Positions 1 through 8,784 of a stretch of 64,000 nt of DNA are shown piece after piece (positions within the stretch are counted from its first letter, which is position 1; every line of letters starts with the position of its first letter). A program made the translations under genes and the position numbers. The notes beneath the pieces were generated by a model. The model did not search any database and was not told where the DNA came from. It worked only from the letters and a program-made list of their open reading frames with translations. Origin of the DNA: Demetria terragena DSM 11295 (GTDB taxonomy: Bacteria > Actinomycetota > Actinomycetes > Actinomycetales > Dermatophilaceae); contig NZ_AQXW01000003.1 in the NCBI RefSeq assembly GCF_000376825.1, positions 124,001 to 188,000 on the forward strand. The letters are read 5' to 3'.

Positions 1-2
1 CC

Positions 3-1370
3 AGCGATACACCTCCCGCGCGGTCCGATGTGGCCACAGTCGGCCGTTCTGAGTTGGTCTGCCCCGGTCCGGACCGCCCGGGGGTCCCGGGGGTCCCGGA
101 CCCTCAGCAGACCGCGACGATCATCACCGGCAGTGCGCCGCCGTCCCTGTTGGAGAGCGAGCCCAAGGGCGAGGGCAGCGCCACGGCAACGACCTTGCCT
201 GGGGCGCAGCGAGTGCCGGGTGTGATCGCGACGCGCGGTGGCACGCGGCCAGTGCGGATCGATGGTCCGGCGGGCATCGACCTGTCCGCCAAGGGTGCTT
301 TGGCTCCGGGACTATCCGCGCTCCAAGTGGGTGTCGAACAGGCGGCCTCAGTCAAGGGACTCACGATGCTGCCGTGCGCTGCGCCCGTGTCCACGTCCTA
401 TCTTTTGGCGGGTGGCGCAGCGGCCGGACAGGCAGAACGCATCGTGCTCACCAACCCGGCGCCCAACCCGGCGCAGGTCACGCTGTCGGTGCTCGGAACG
501 TCGGGGCGCCAGCAGGTCGTGGTGCCATCGCGATCACGCAAGGTGGTGGTCTTGGGCAGTATCGATGACACGGCCAAGGCGCCGGTGGTACGCGTCTCCG
601 CGCCGCGCGGTCCGGTTGCGGCTGCGATGGTCGAGTCGAGGTTCGCGGGAGCAGTTGCGCGTGGCACCGAAGCCGTGGGGCCAGCTCAGGCCCCAGCTCG
701 CACCCAGGTCATTCCGTCCCTGGTGAAGTCCGAAAAGGGTGACGCCGGTGTGCGCGTTGGCGTCCCCGGCGGCCGCGATGCCGTCGTGCGTTTGTCAGTG
801 ATCGGCCCGGAAGGCGCGGATGTTCCTGACGATGTCGTCCGGACCGTTCGCGCAGGGTCGAGCGCCGATATCGGAATCCCGTCCCTACCGCCCGGCAACT
901 ACGCAATACGGGTGAGCAGCGATGAGCCGGTAGTGACCGCTGGGCGTTCGCGTCAGGTCGCCTCGCAGTCATCTCCCACCGATGTGCTGTGGAGCCCGGC
1001 AACTGCTCCGATGACAGGCCTCGGGGGCCTTCCGGTACCCAAAACTCCCGGCGGGAAGGCCACCCTCGTGCTGGCCGCTCCAGGAAACCAGGACGTCTCA
1101 GCGAAGGTGTCCACGGTCACGACCAGCGGCGACGTCAAGTCCGTCACGGTCGCCCTGGTTGCGGGCCAGACCCGCACTATGGCGGTGGACTCAGCGGCCT
1201 CGGTGTGGGTCGAGCCCCAGGCCAAACCGGTGTCGGCCGCCTTGGTCGTCAACGGTATGGACGGCAAGCAGCCATTGCTCTCTGGTGCACCTCTACCCGT
1301 TGCCCCGATGGCTACTGGCTCAACAGCTGCACCGGTACGCCCAGCGGACCAGGCCGGCGCTACCGACTGA
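3..1370 (+). CDS. DUF5719 family exported protein (5' end outside window)
   Basis: The reading frame is open to the window edge and has no stop before position 30, where a GTG could start it, so the gene is probably cut at its 5' end and lacks its signal/membrane segment. The visible ~450 residues are rich in Ala, Gly, Val, Pro and Ser, with beta-strand-like repeats and no catalytic motif. The protein resembles DUF5719 proteins, which in actinobacteria sit next to the metallopeptidase/DUF3499/phosphomannomutase genes, exactly as here. Its molecular role is unknown; an extracytoplasmic envelope protein is the natural inference. Family call fairly sure, start unknown. Confidence 0.75.
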   Translation, partial: SDTPPARSDVATVGRSELVCPGPDRPGVPGVPDPQQTATIITGSAPPSLLESEPKGEGSATATTLPGAQRVPGVIATRGGTRPVRIDGPAGIDLSAKGALAPGLSALQVGVEQAASVKGLTMLPCAAPVSTSYLLAGGAAAGQAERIVLTNPAPNPAQVTLSVLGTSGRQQVVVPSRSRKVVVLGSIDDTAKAPVVRVSAPRGPVAAAMVESRFAGAVARGTEAVGPAQAPARTQVIPSLVKSEKGDAGVRVGVPGGRDAVVRLSVIGPEGADVPDDVVRTVRAGSSADIGIPSLPPGNYAIRVSSDEPVVTAGRSRQVASQSSPTDVLWSPATAPMTGLGGLPVPKTPGGKATLVLAAPGNQDVSAKVSTVTTSGDVKSVTVALVAGQTRTMAVDSAASVWVEPQAKPVSAALVVNGMDGKQPLLSGAPLPVAPMATGSTAAPVRPADQAGATD

Positions 1371-2202
1371 TGCCCTGTTGGGCTAACCACTCGGCGTAGG
1401 TCAGTCCGCCGCGCTCAGCGGTCGGTCCAGGCAGATTCGATCCGCGCGCGAAGGCACTCAGCACGCCGCCCACGGCTGGAATCGGGACGATGCGCGGTCT
1501 GGCTTGACCGCGGACCCTAGCCGTCAAGACCGCCACCTCGCGTGCAGTCAACGTCTCTGGTCCAGCGATCTCCACGGGTGTTTCTCGTGGGTCGGAGAGC
1601 GCGACGTCGACCGCGCGTACGGCCACATGCGCAGGGTCGACGCTCGCGAACCGCAGTCCGCGTACCCCAAGGCCAAGCCCTAGCGGACCGACCCGTGCGT
1701 GGGTGAGTTGTTCGACGAGCGAATGGAATTGGGTCGCTCGCAGGATCGTGTGTGGACCCGCCCAACCTGTCACGACCGTCTCGGCGGCGACCTTGGCTTG
1801 GTAGTACTTCAGCGGGTTGGCACTGGCGCCGACAATGCTCACCAGCACCAGGTGCGCGGTGGGAGTGTGCGCGCTCAGCGCCTCGGTTAGTCGCTGGGTG
1901 CCCGCGACGTCGATGGCGCTGGCATGGGCGGGGTCTGTGGCGCAGTGGATGATGGCTTGGACGCCCGTGACGGCTTCGCGCAGACCCGCGCCGGTCCCCA
2001 GATCGCCGGTGACCCAGGTGGTGGCGCCGTCAGTGGGCTCCGGTTGATTCGACCGGGTGAGGACGCGCGCGGGGACTTGAGATCGATGCAATTCGGCGAC
2101 GACCTGACGGCCGAGTGTTCCGGAACCGCCCGTCACCAGGACGGGTTCGGCGTCGACGGCATATCCCTCAACCCACGACGGGGTGTCCGTGGCCTTGCTC
2201 AC
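1360..2202 (-). CDS. NAD(P)-binding SDR/NmrA-type oxidoreductase
   Basis: The 280-residue protein starts at GTG 2202, whose bases overlap the upstream gene's stop (GTGA), so the two are translationally coupled. A Rossmann glycine motif (TGGSGTLG) follows about 20 residues in, as in atypical short-chain dehydrogenases of the NmrA/NAD-dependent epimerase group that act on sugars, quinones or as redox sensors. A Tyr-x-x-x-Lys-like pair (YYQAK) occurs mid-protein. The frame is open to 2397, but that extension is Arg/Pro-rich and overlaps the neighbour, so the internal GTG was preferred. Its 3' end overlaps the convergent DUF5719 gene by about 11 bases. Substrate unknown. Confidence 0.8.
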   Translation of the reverse strand: MSKATDTPSWVEGYAVDAEPVLVTGGSGTLGRQVVAELHRSQVPARVLTRSNQPEPTDGATTWVTGDLGTGAGLREAVTGVQAIIHCATDPAHASAIDVAGTQRLTEALSAHTPTAHLVLVSIVGASANPLKYYQAKVAAETVVTGWAGPHTILRATQFHSLVEQLTHARVGPLGLGLGVRGLRFASVDPAHVAVRAVDVALSDPRETPVEIAGPETLTAREVAVLTARVRGQARPRIVPIPAVGGVLSAFARGSNLPGPTAERGGLTYAEWLAQQGISR

Positions 2203-2639
2203 GGGCCGTCCTCGAGGTCGTCCGGATTGATGCCTAGCAAGGTCGCGACTTGCTCGGCGACGACAGCCTGGACGAGCATCCGGAGTTCGTCCTCGCCAGC
2301 CGCTCTGCTCGCCACCGGGCGGCGGTAGACCACCAACCGGGGGGCGGTACGTCCTTCGGCAGGGAATAGCCGACCGAGGGGGATAGCCGATTCCCACGCA
2401 GCGGGGTCACTGGGCGGTATGTCCTCGACAGCGACTTCGAGTTGTTGAAGAGACTGCCCGACACGATGCTCGACACGTTCGAGGGCATCGAGCACGAGTT
2501 CATCGAAGCCATCTCTTCGAGTGCGCATTGCGGGCACGCGGGGCCACGCCAACGGTCCGCGTGGTCCGCGCCCGTGGCGGTCGCGACGTCCGCGTCGGGT
2601 CGCAGCCGGCGCTGCGGGGGAGCGCCGAGGAGGATGCAC
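2199..2639 (-). CDS. Metallopeptidase-family (minimal zincin-like) protein without HExxH
   Basis: A 146-residue protein that may start later, for example at the ATG near 2528. The C-terminal half matches the small metallopeptidase-like family (old DUF1025) found in actinobacteria beside DUF3499 and phosphomannomutase. In that family a final helix normally carries HExxH; here the equivalent helix reads VAEQVATLLG, with the zinc ligands replaced. It is therefore unlikely to be an active protease. The N-terminal ~35 residues are Arg/Pro-rich, suggesting the true start is downstream. It is coupled to the SDR gene by a GTGA overlap. Function unknown. Confidence 0.7.
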   Translation of the reverse strand: MHPPRRSPAAPAATRRGRRDRHGRGPRGPLAWPRVPAMRTRRDGFDELVLDALERVEHRVGQSLQQLEVAVEDIPPSDPAAWESAIPLGRLFPAEGRTAPRLVVYRRPVASRAAGEDELRMLVQAVVAEQVATLLGINPDDLEDGP

Positions 2640-2714
2640 CCCACCAGCCTAGTTCGGGCGGTGCACGGCGTGGCCGTACGTCGGCTGTCACCGTGCTGGC
2701 CTACCCTCAGGCCC

Positions 2715-3122
2715 GTGACTAGCGCTGTAGCCCGCACCCGTACCTGCTCCCGAGCGGCCTGCGGTGCTGCTGCTGTTGCGACGCTGACCTACGTTTACGC
2801 CGACCAGACGGCAGTCTTGGGCCCGCTGGCCACCTTCGCTGAGCCGCACACCTATGACCTGTGCAGCACGCATGCCACCCGGCTCACCGCACCGCGCGGG
2901 TGGGACGTCGTGAAGTTGGCGGTGGATTTGAGCGAGCCCTCTCCGTCCGAGGACGACCTGTCAGCGTTGGCCGACGCGGTCCGCGCCGCGGGCACCGCCG
3001 AACGTCAGCCAACCCCGGCGCCAGCCGCACGGCCCGACCCAGCAGCCCAGGAGGCTGCGACCGAGGAACTTCTCGCCGGATCGGGGCGACGGCGCCACCT
3101 TCGCCTGCTGCCAGAGGACTAG
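2715..3122 (+). CDS. DUF3499 family protein
   Basis: From GTG 2715 this gives 135 residues. The N-terminal half has paired cysteines (CSRAAC) and a later C-x-x-H (CSTH), an arrangement like a small zinc ribbon, which is the conserved part of DUF3499. The C-terminal half is Ala/Pro-rich and looks disordered, ending in a basic stretch. The gene lies between the metallopeptidase-like gene (divergent) and phosphomannomutase, the normal place for this family. The open frame upstream to 2442 overlaps the divergent gene and lacks family similarity, so the internal GTG was chosen. Role unknown. Confidence 0.8.
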   Translation: MTSAVARTRTCSRAACGAAAVATLTYVYADQTAVLGPLATFAEPHTYDLCSTHATRLTAPRGWDVVKLAVDLSEPSPSEDDLSALADAVRAAGTAERQPTPAPAARPDPAAQEAATEELLAGSGRRRHLRLLPED

Positions 3123-3167
3123 GACCGGCGCCCGGCGCCCGCGGAAGCCCACATAAGGTCGAATGCT

Positions 3168-4574
3168 GTGAGTGATCAGCCCCGCCTGGACGACTTCGTC
3201 AAGGCCTACGACGTGCGCGGACTTGTCCCGGCGCAACTCAACCCTGAGGTGGCTCGTGCGCTGGGCACGGCCTATGCGCGCGTCGTGGTCCGCGCCGAGG
3301 GCGGCTCCGGACTAGTCGTCGGGCACGACATGCGAGAGAGCTCTCCCAGCCTGTCCTACGCCTTCGCGGAGGGGGCCGCAGCTGAGGGCGTGGACGTCAC
3401 GCTCATCGGCTTGTGCTCGACCGACGGGCTCTATTACGCCAGTGGCGCCCTTGACCTGGCGGGAGCGATGTTCACTGCGTCGCACAACCCAGCCCGCTAC
3501 AACGGCATCAAGCTGTGCCGTCCGGGGGCACGTCCGGTCAGCATGGACTCCGGCTTAGCGCAGGTCCGCGATCTGGCGCAGAGCCTCCTGGATCAGGGCG
3601 GTGCTGATTCCATCCACGCGCCCGGGAACCTCACGCAGCGCGATGTGCTCGGCGACTACGCCGCGTTCCTGCGGGGTTTGGTCGACCTCTCGGCGACGCG
3701 GCCCGTGGCGGTGGTGGTCGATGCAGGCAACGGCATGGCGGGGCATACCGCCCCGGCCGTGTTTGACCCGCTGCCACTGCAGGTCTCCCCGCTCTACTTT
3801 GAGCTCGACGGCACCTTCCCGAACCACGAAGCTAACCCGCTCGAGCCAGAGAACCTGCGGGACCTGCAAGCGGCGGTACGCGAGCGCGGCGCAGACCTTG
3901 GCCTCGCGTTCGACGGGGACGCCGATCGCTGCTTCGTGGTCGATGAACGCGGCGAACCGGTGAGCCCGTCGGCAATCACCGCGCTGATCGCGACCCGCGA
4001 AATTGCCCGGGCTCGCGCGGCGGGGGAGCGCGACGTGGCCGTCGTCCACAGCCTGATTTCTTCACTAGCCGTTCCCGAGATCATCGCCGAGCGCGGCGGC
4101 CGTCCCGTCCGGACCCGCGTGGGGCATTCCTACATCAAGGCCGAGATGGCCAGTGCTGACGCGGTGTTCGGCGGGGAGCACTCGGCGCACTACTACTTCC
4201 GTGATTTTTGGTTTGCCGACAGCGGCATGTTGGCTGCCCTCCACGTGCTGGCGGCACTCGGGGAGTCTGGCGGCACGCTGTCGGAGTTGATGGCCGGCTA
4301 CGAGCGCTATGTCGCCTCCGGCGAGATCAACTCGACCGTGGCTGACGTCCCGGCTGCGGTCGACCGGGTGCGTGCCTGGGCGCGTAGTCAGGGTGAGCTC
4401 GTCGTGGATGAGTTGGACGGTTTGACCCTCACCCATCCCACCACCCCGACGTGGTGGTTGAACCTGCGCTCCAGCAATACCGAGCCGCTTCTTCGGCTTA
4501 ACGTTGAGGCCGATAATGCTGAGACACTGGCGCAGGTGCGGGACGCGGCACTGGGCGCGGTCCGAGCGTCCTGA
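3168..4574 (+). CDS. manB: Phosphomannomutase/phosphoglucomutase
   Basis: A 468-residue alpha-D-phosphohexomutase interconverting mannose-6-P and mannose-1-P (or the glucose equivalents). It feeds GDP-mannose for mannolipids and glycoproteins in the cytoplasm. All four family signatures are visible: the phosphoserine loop TASHNP near residue 103, the magnesium loop DGDADR near 252, the sugar loop GGEHSAHYYF near 328, and the phosphate-binding RSSNTEP near 433. GTG 3168 gives full length. A Trm112-like gene and a SIS isomerase follow, the usual actinobacterial mannose-metabolism cluster. ManB and PgmA substrate preference cannot be separated by eye. Confidence 0.92.
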   Translation: MSDQPRLDDFVKAYDVRGLVPAQLNPEVARALGTAYARVVVRAEGGSGLVVGHDMRESSPSLSYAFAEGAAAEGVDVTLIGLCSTDGLYYASGALDLAGAMFTASHNPARYNGIKLCRPGARPVSMDSGLAQVRDLAQSLLDQGGADSIHAPGNLTQRDVLGDYAAFLRGLVDLSATRPVAVVVDAGNGMAGHTAPAVFDPLPLQVSPLYFELDGTFPNHEANPLEPENLRDLQAAVRERGADLGLAFDGDADRCFVVDERGEPVSPSAITALIATREIARARAAGERDVAVVHSLISSLAVPEIIAERGGRPVRTRVGHSYIKAEMASADAVFGGEHSAHYYFRDFWFADSGMLAALHVLAALGESGGTLSELMAGYERYVASGEINSTVADVPAAVDRVRAWARSQGELVVDELDGLTLTHPTTPTWWLNLRSSNTEPLLRLNVEADNAETLAQVRDAALGAVRAS

Positions 4575-4601
4575 ATCATTCCGATCTACAAGGAGATCCG
4601 C

Positions 4602-4802
4602 ATGAGCACGATTGAGCCCTGGTTGCGGGAAATCCTGCGCTGCCCGGTGACCCAGCAGGAACTGGTCGATGGGACAGGTCCAGACGGTCAGGCTGAGTTG
4701 CAGGCTCGCGAAGCCGACGCAGACGGGGTGCGGCGGGCTTATCGCATCGAGGATGGCATTCCCGTGCTGTTGGCCGAGGAAGCCCGGATCATTCAGGACT
4801 GA
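4602..4802 (+). CDS. Trm112 family small protein
   Basis: A 66-residue protein after a clear AGGAG ribosome site. It has the YcaR/Trm112 signature: an N-terminal LRCP segment (residues 12-15) and a C-terminal segment (YRIEDGIPVLL). Eukaryotic Trm112 activates methyltransferases and binds zinc through four cysteines; here only one Cys (C14) is present, so zinc binding is doubtful. It sits between phosphomannomutase and the SIS isomerase, one base from the next GTG start, so the three are surely cotranscribed. Its partner is unknown. Confidence 0.85.
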   Translation: MSTIEPWLREILRCPVTQQELVDGTGPDGQAELQAREADADGVRRAYRIEDGIPVLLAEEARIIQD

Positions 4803-4803
4803 C

Positions 4804-5973
4804 GTGCCGCACATCGAAGAATCCATCCTGGACGATGCCGACCTGCTCGCCCGCCGGGACTCTCAAGGCACGCTGCGAGCCCTCGCCACTGCGGGGGCGC
4901 AGGTCCGCGAGGCCATCGTCTTAGCCGAGGAGGCGGGGGTCGAGCGCGTTGCGTGGGGTGAACGCCCGCGGTCGGTGTTGGTGGGTGCCCTCGGAGGATC
5001 GGCCATTGTCGGCGACATCCTCGACTTGCTCGCCGAGCCCGGCTCGCCCGTCCCGGTGACCGCGCGCCGCGACCTCCCGCTTCCCGGATGGGTCGGCCCA
5101 CTCGACCTGGTCGTCGCGGTCTCCTTGTCAGGTAGGGCACCTGGCCCGCTGGCACTGGCCGCCGAAGCTGCCCGTCGCGGGTGCGCCCTCTTGACCGTGG
5201 GCGCTGAAGACTCACCCCTTGCGGACGTGTGCCACCGGGCGCGCGGCGTCCATATCGGCATCGGGCGCGGCCGTCAGTCGAGCCGAACGTCGCTCTGGAC
5301 GTTGCTGGCCCCGGTGCTGCTCGCGGCCGGACAGCTGCGACTCGTCGATGTCGATGCCGAGGTCATGTCGGCCGTGGCCGATCGTCTCGACGACCAAGCC
5401 GAGCAATGTCGTCCAGCATCCGAGGCCTTCCTCAATCCTGCCAAGAACGGCGCGCTGGTTCTTGCCGAGACCGTGCCGATGACCCTGGGCGATAACGCCC
5501 TATCTGGTGTGGCGGCCCGACGGGCCGGAAACATGCTGGCGCGCACGGCGCGGATCCCGGCCACCTCAGGCGAACTCCCGCACGCCGCCTCACAGGTTGT
5601 GGCGTGCTTCGACGGACCCTTCACGGCAGGTGGTGGCAGTGGTGCTCCCGCCGCAGGGATCTTTGCCGACCCCTTCCTCGATGCGCCCGCGCAGCCCAAG
5701 TTGGGGTTGTTGATGCTGCGGGACCAGCCGGAAGCGTCCGCGGCGCAGGAACAGGCGCAGGGCTTGGCCGACGCGCTGCTGGAAACAGCCAGAGAAGCCG
5801 GCGTTCGCGTGGTCGAGCAGCGTGCCGAACCAGGGCACAGCGTCGTGCGGCTGGCCGAACTGATGGCGGCGGGAGACTATTTGTCGACCTATCTCGCGTT
5901 GGGCCTCGGCGTGGACCCATCGGTCTCCCCGCATATTGCGACGCTGCGTGACCGGACTCGGGGCGCACGGTGA
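4804..5973 (+). CDS. SIS-domain sugar-phosphate isomerase (phosphoglucose/phosphomannose isomerase-like)
   Basis: GTG 4804 immediately follows the Trm112 stop and gives 389 residues. The protein has the two-SIS-domain layout of the actinobacterial Rv3256c-type proteins between phosphomannomutase and ahcY, probably binding phosphorylated sugars. The first SIS domain contains a nucleotide-like glycine strand (SVLVGALGGSAIVGD) and a VAVSLSG phosphate loop. The frame extends to 4669 inside the Trm112 gene, but that part does not resemble the family. It overlaps kynA by GTGA. Whether it is catalytic or regulatory is not settled from sequence. Confidence 0.8.
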   Translation: MPHIEESILDDADLLARRDSQGTLRALATAGAQVREAIVLAEEAGVERVAWGERPRSVLVGALGGSAIVGDILDLLAEPGSPVPVTARRDLPLPGWVGPLDLVVAVSLSGRAPGPLALAAEAARRGCALLTVGAEDSPLADVCHRARGVHIGIGRGRQSSRTSLWTLLAPVLLAAGQLRLVDVDAEVMSAVADRLDDQAEQCRPASEAFLNPAKNGALVLAETVPMTLGDNALSGVAARRAGNMLARTARIPATSGELPHAASQVVACFDGPFTAGGGSGAPAAGIFADPFLDAPAQPKLGLLMLRDQPEASAAQEQAQGLADALLETAREAGVRVVEQRAEPGHSVVRLAELMAAGDYLSTYLALGLGVDPSVSPHIATLRDRTRGAR

Positions 5974-6818
5974 GCCCGGAACGGCCACTGGAAGATGGCG
6001 TACGCCGTGACTTCCGCCAGGCGATGTCCTACGGCGACTACCTGGGGCTGGACCGACTGCTGAGCGCGCAGACTCCGCTGGCCGAGCCGCCCCAGCACGA
6101 TGAGTTGCTCTTCATCATCCAGCACCAGACTAGTGAACTCTGGCTCAAACTGGTGCTGCACGAGTTGCGGGCGGCACGGGAGAACTTTCGTGCCGGACGG
6201 CTCGCGGATGCGCTCAAGCAACTCGCCCGGGTGAAGCACATCCAGGCGACGTTGACCGAGCAGTGGTCCGTGCTGGCGACGCTCACACCGAGCGAATATG
6301 CCCAGTTCCGAGACTTTCTCGCGACTTCGTCAGGATTTCAGAGCTACCAATACCGCGCGGTCGAGTTCTTGCTCGGCAACAAGAACGCCCGGATGATCCC
6401 GGTCTTCGACCACGATCCACCAGCGCAGCGGACGCTGCAGGAGTTGCTGGACGAGCCGAGTCTTTACGACGAGTTCATTGCCCTCTTGGCCAGTCGCGGG
6501 TTCGATGTTCCCGCCGAATTGCTTGATCGGGACTGGTCGCTGTCCCGCGAACCGCACGACGGCCTCATCGCTGTCATGCACCAGATCTATGCCGACCCGC
6601 ACGCCCATTGGGACGCTTATGAGACGTGCGAGGAGCTCGTGGATCTGGAGGACAACTTTCAGTTGTGGCGCTTCCGACACCTCAAGACGGTCGAACGCAT
6701 CATCGGCACGGCACCCGGAACCGGGGGTAGCAGTGGTGTGCCGTTCCTCCGAAAAGCGTTGGAGCAGAGCTTCTTTCCCGAGTTGTACGCGGTGCGCGGG
6801 CAGATCGCCCAAGGCTGA
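5970..6818 (+). CDS. kynA: Tryptophan 2,3-dioxygenase
   Basis: A 282-residue haem enzyme oxidising L-tryptophan to N-formylkynurenine, the first step of the kynurenine route. Signatures seen include FIIQHQTSELWLKL (about residues 49-62), GFQSYQYR near 121, and a C-terminal RFRHLKTVERIIG segment holding the expected proximal haem His. Length is normal for bacterial TDO. The GTG start overlaps the preceding stop (GTGA), so a mannose-metabolism gene and a catabolic gene are translationally coupled. kynU follows 14 bases later. No kynurenine formamidase gene is in the window. Confidence 0.95.
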   Translation: MSPERPLEDGVRRDFRQAMSYGDYLGLDRLLSAQTPLAEPPQHDELLFIIQHQTSELWLKLVLHELRAARENFRAGRLADALKQLARVKHIQATLTEQWSVLATLTPSEYAQFRDFLATSSGFQSYQYRAVEFLLGNKNARMIPVFDHDPPAQRTLQELLDEPSLYDEFIALLASRGFDVPAELLDRDWSLSREPHDGLIAVMHQIYADPHAHWDAYETCEELVDLEDNFQLWRFRHLKTVERIIGTAPGTGGSSGVPFLRKALEQSFFPELYAVRGQIAQG

Positions 6819-6838
6819 AGGACCATCGAGGAGTGACG

Positions 6839-8077
6839 ATGACCGACTTTCGCGCGCTTGCAGCGACGCTGGACGCTACCGACTCGTTGGCGGGATATCG
6901 GGCGGAGTTCGTCCCGGCACACGAAGGCCGTCTGCGCGCCTACCTCGACGGCAACTCGTTGGGGCGGCCCTTGACTCGGACTGCGCCGGCGCTCGCCGAC
7001 GTGGTCGCCGGGTCATGGGGGAGCGAGCTGATTCGGTCCTGGACAGAAGGCGACCAGCCGTGGATGGGCTGGCCAGAACGCGTCGGTGACGAGGTCGCCG
7101 CCGCGGCCCTGGGCGCGGCCAAGGGACAAACAGTCGTAGCCGATTCGACCACTGTGCTGCTTTATAAACTAGCGCGCGCCGCCGTTGATGCAGCGGCGGC
7201 CGGGCGCGACGAGATTGTCCTTGACACCGACAATTTTCCGACGGATCGCTATGTCCTGGAAGGGATTGCGGCCGAAAGAGGATGCACGCTGCGTTGGATT
7301 GAGACCGACCCCGGGGCCGGAGTAACTGCTGAGCAGGTGACTGCCGTGGTGGGGGAGCGCACCGCTCTGGTGGTGATGAGCCATGTCGCCTATCGGTCAG
7401 GCTGGTTGGCCGACGCCGCTGAGATCACCCGCCTGGTGCACGAGGCTGGAGGCTTCATGCTGTGGGACCTGTGCCACTCGGCCGGATCGGTGCCCGTCGA
7501 ACTCGACGCGTGGGGTACGGATCTGGCGGTCGGGTGCACCTACAAGTACCTCAACGGTGGGCCGGGTTCGCCTGCCTTCGGCTACGTCCGCGCCGATCTG
7601 CAGGAGCGCCTTCGGCAGCCGATTCAGGGGTGGATGGGGCGCGCGGATCCGTTCACCATGGGGCCTGGTTATCGTCCGGCGCCAGGCATCCGATCGGTCG
7701 TATCCGGCACGCCGCCAATCCTGGGAATGGTGCCGATCAGAGTCGGCGTTGAGCAGTTGACCAGAGCCGGTATTGATGCCGTCCGGGAGAAGTCAATTGC
7801 CTTGACCTCGTTGGCGATTGAGGTCGTTGACTCGTGGCCGTCGGAGTGGGGCGTGCGTGTCGCCTCGCCGCGCGATGCTGCGCGACGAGGCGGACACGTG
7901 ACGATCGTTCACCCGGACTTTGAGTCGATCATCCGCGACCTGTGGGCCGACGGTGTGATCCCGGACTATCGGGACCCACACGGACTGCGACTCGGGCTGG
8001 CCCCGCTGTCGACGTCGTACGCCGAGGTGGTCGATGCACTCGAGGTGCTCGCGGACTACTTGATGACGCGGAAGTAG
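6839..8077 (+). CDS. kynU: Kynureninase
   Basis: A PLP enzyme cleaving kynurenine (or 3-hydroxykynurenine) to anthranilate (or 3-hydroxyanthranilate) and alanine. About 412 residues, normal length. Fold-type I features are visible: an aspartate/histidine segment (WDLCHSAG) and the Schiff-base lysine in GCTYKYLNGGPG at about residue 236. ATG 6839 is preferred over in-frame GTG 6833 because GAGGAG at 6828-6833 lies 5 bases upstream. It forms an operon with kynA. Its 3' end overlaps the convergent NlpC gene by about 20 bases. Confidence 0.94.
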   Translation: MTDFRALAATLDATDSLAGYRAEFVPAHEGRLRAYLDGNSLGRPLTRTAPALADVVAGSWGSELIRSWTEGDQPWMGWPERVGDEVAAAALGAAKGQTVVADSTTVLLYKLARAAVDAAAAGRDEIVLDTDNFPTDRYVLEGIAAERGCTLRWIETDPGAGVTAEQVTAVVGERTALVVMSHVAYRSGWLADAAEITRLVHEAGGFMLWDLCHSAGSVPVELDAWGTDLAVGCTYKYLNGGPGSPAFGYVRADLQERLRQPIQGWMGRADPFTMGPGYRPAPGIRSVVSGTPPILGMVPIRVGVEQLTRAGIDAVREKSIALTSLAIEVVDSWPSEWGVRVASPRDAARRGGHVTIVHPDFESIIRDLWADGVIPDYRDPHGLRLGLAPLSTSYAEVVDALEVLADYLMTRK

Positions 8078-8784
8078 CGAGCGGACTTGCCTTCGTAGGA
8101 GTAGACGTTGCGTTGCGCCACCTTCCCCTTGCTGCGCGCGGCGTCGATCAACTGGCCATTGCCGATGTAGATGCCCACGTGGGTCTTGCCGGTCCACCAG
8201 ATGAGGTCACCGGCCTTGCGGTTGCCAGCTGACACCTCGGTGAGGCCCTGGTGCTGGGAGGTCGACTTGCGCGCGAGCGTGATGCCGACCTGCTTGTAGG
8301 CCATCTGGGTGAGGCCAGAGCAGTCCCAGGTGCTGGAGCCTTCGGCGCCGTACACGTACTTTTCACCGAGTTGCGCCTTGGCAAAGCTGATGACCTTGTT
8401 GACCTTCTCGTCACGGCTTGAGGTGCTACCGGAGTCCCCGCCGGTCTTTGACACGAGCTTGGCCCAGGTGCTGCTGCCGACCACTCCGTCCGAGGTCAAG
8501 CCGTTCTTGCTCTGGAAATCGCGTACGGCCTTGTCTGTGCTGGATCCGAAGACGCCGTCGACCTTGAGGCCGTAGCCCAGGATGTTGAGGCGGCACTGGG
8601 CTTCTTTGACCGAGTCGATTCCACGGAAGCCTTTGTCAATCTTGACCCGTGCGGATTTCACGCAGTCGGCGGCCTGCGCCGGCCCAGCGGCGGCGACCGT
8701 GGCGGCGCCAAGGCCGCCCATCGAGAGAGCCGCGACTGCGGCGAGTGAGCTGACCTTGGCGGTGAGGCGCTGTGATTTCAACAT
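8056..8784 (-). CDS. Secreted NlpC/P60 (C40) peptidoglycan endopeptidase with peptidoglycan-binding domain
   Basis: 242 residues: a signal peptide ending near A39; a peptidoglycan-binding domain at about 50-112 (RLNILGYGLKVDGVFG, then WAKLV); a Ser/Gly linker; and an NlpC/P60 domain at about 127-242. The catalytic Cys is C155 in WDCSGL and the His is H202 in THVGIYIG. The family cleaves D-glutamyl-meso-DAP stem peptides during wall remodelling. GAAGGAG precedes the ATG. The start codon lies inside the 3' end of the EamA gene, so any separate promoter is within that coding sequence. Confidence 0.93.
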   Translation of the reverse strand: MLKSQRLTAKVSSLAAVAALSMGGLGAATVAAAGPAQAADCVKSARVKIDKGFRGIDSVKEAQCRLNILGYGLKVDGVFGSSTDKAVRDFQSKNGLTSDGVVGSSTWAKLVSKTGGDSGSTSSRDEKVNKVISFAKAQLGEKYVYGAEGSSTWDCSGLTQMAYKQVGITLARKSTSQHQGLTEVSAGNRKAGDLIWWTGKTHVGIYIGNGQLIDAARSKGKVAQRNVYSYEGKSARYFRVIK

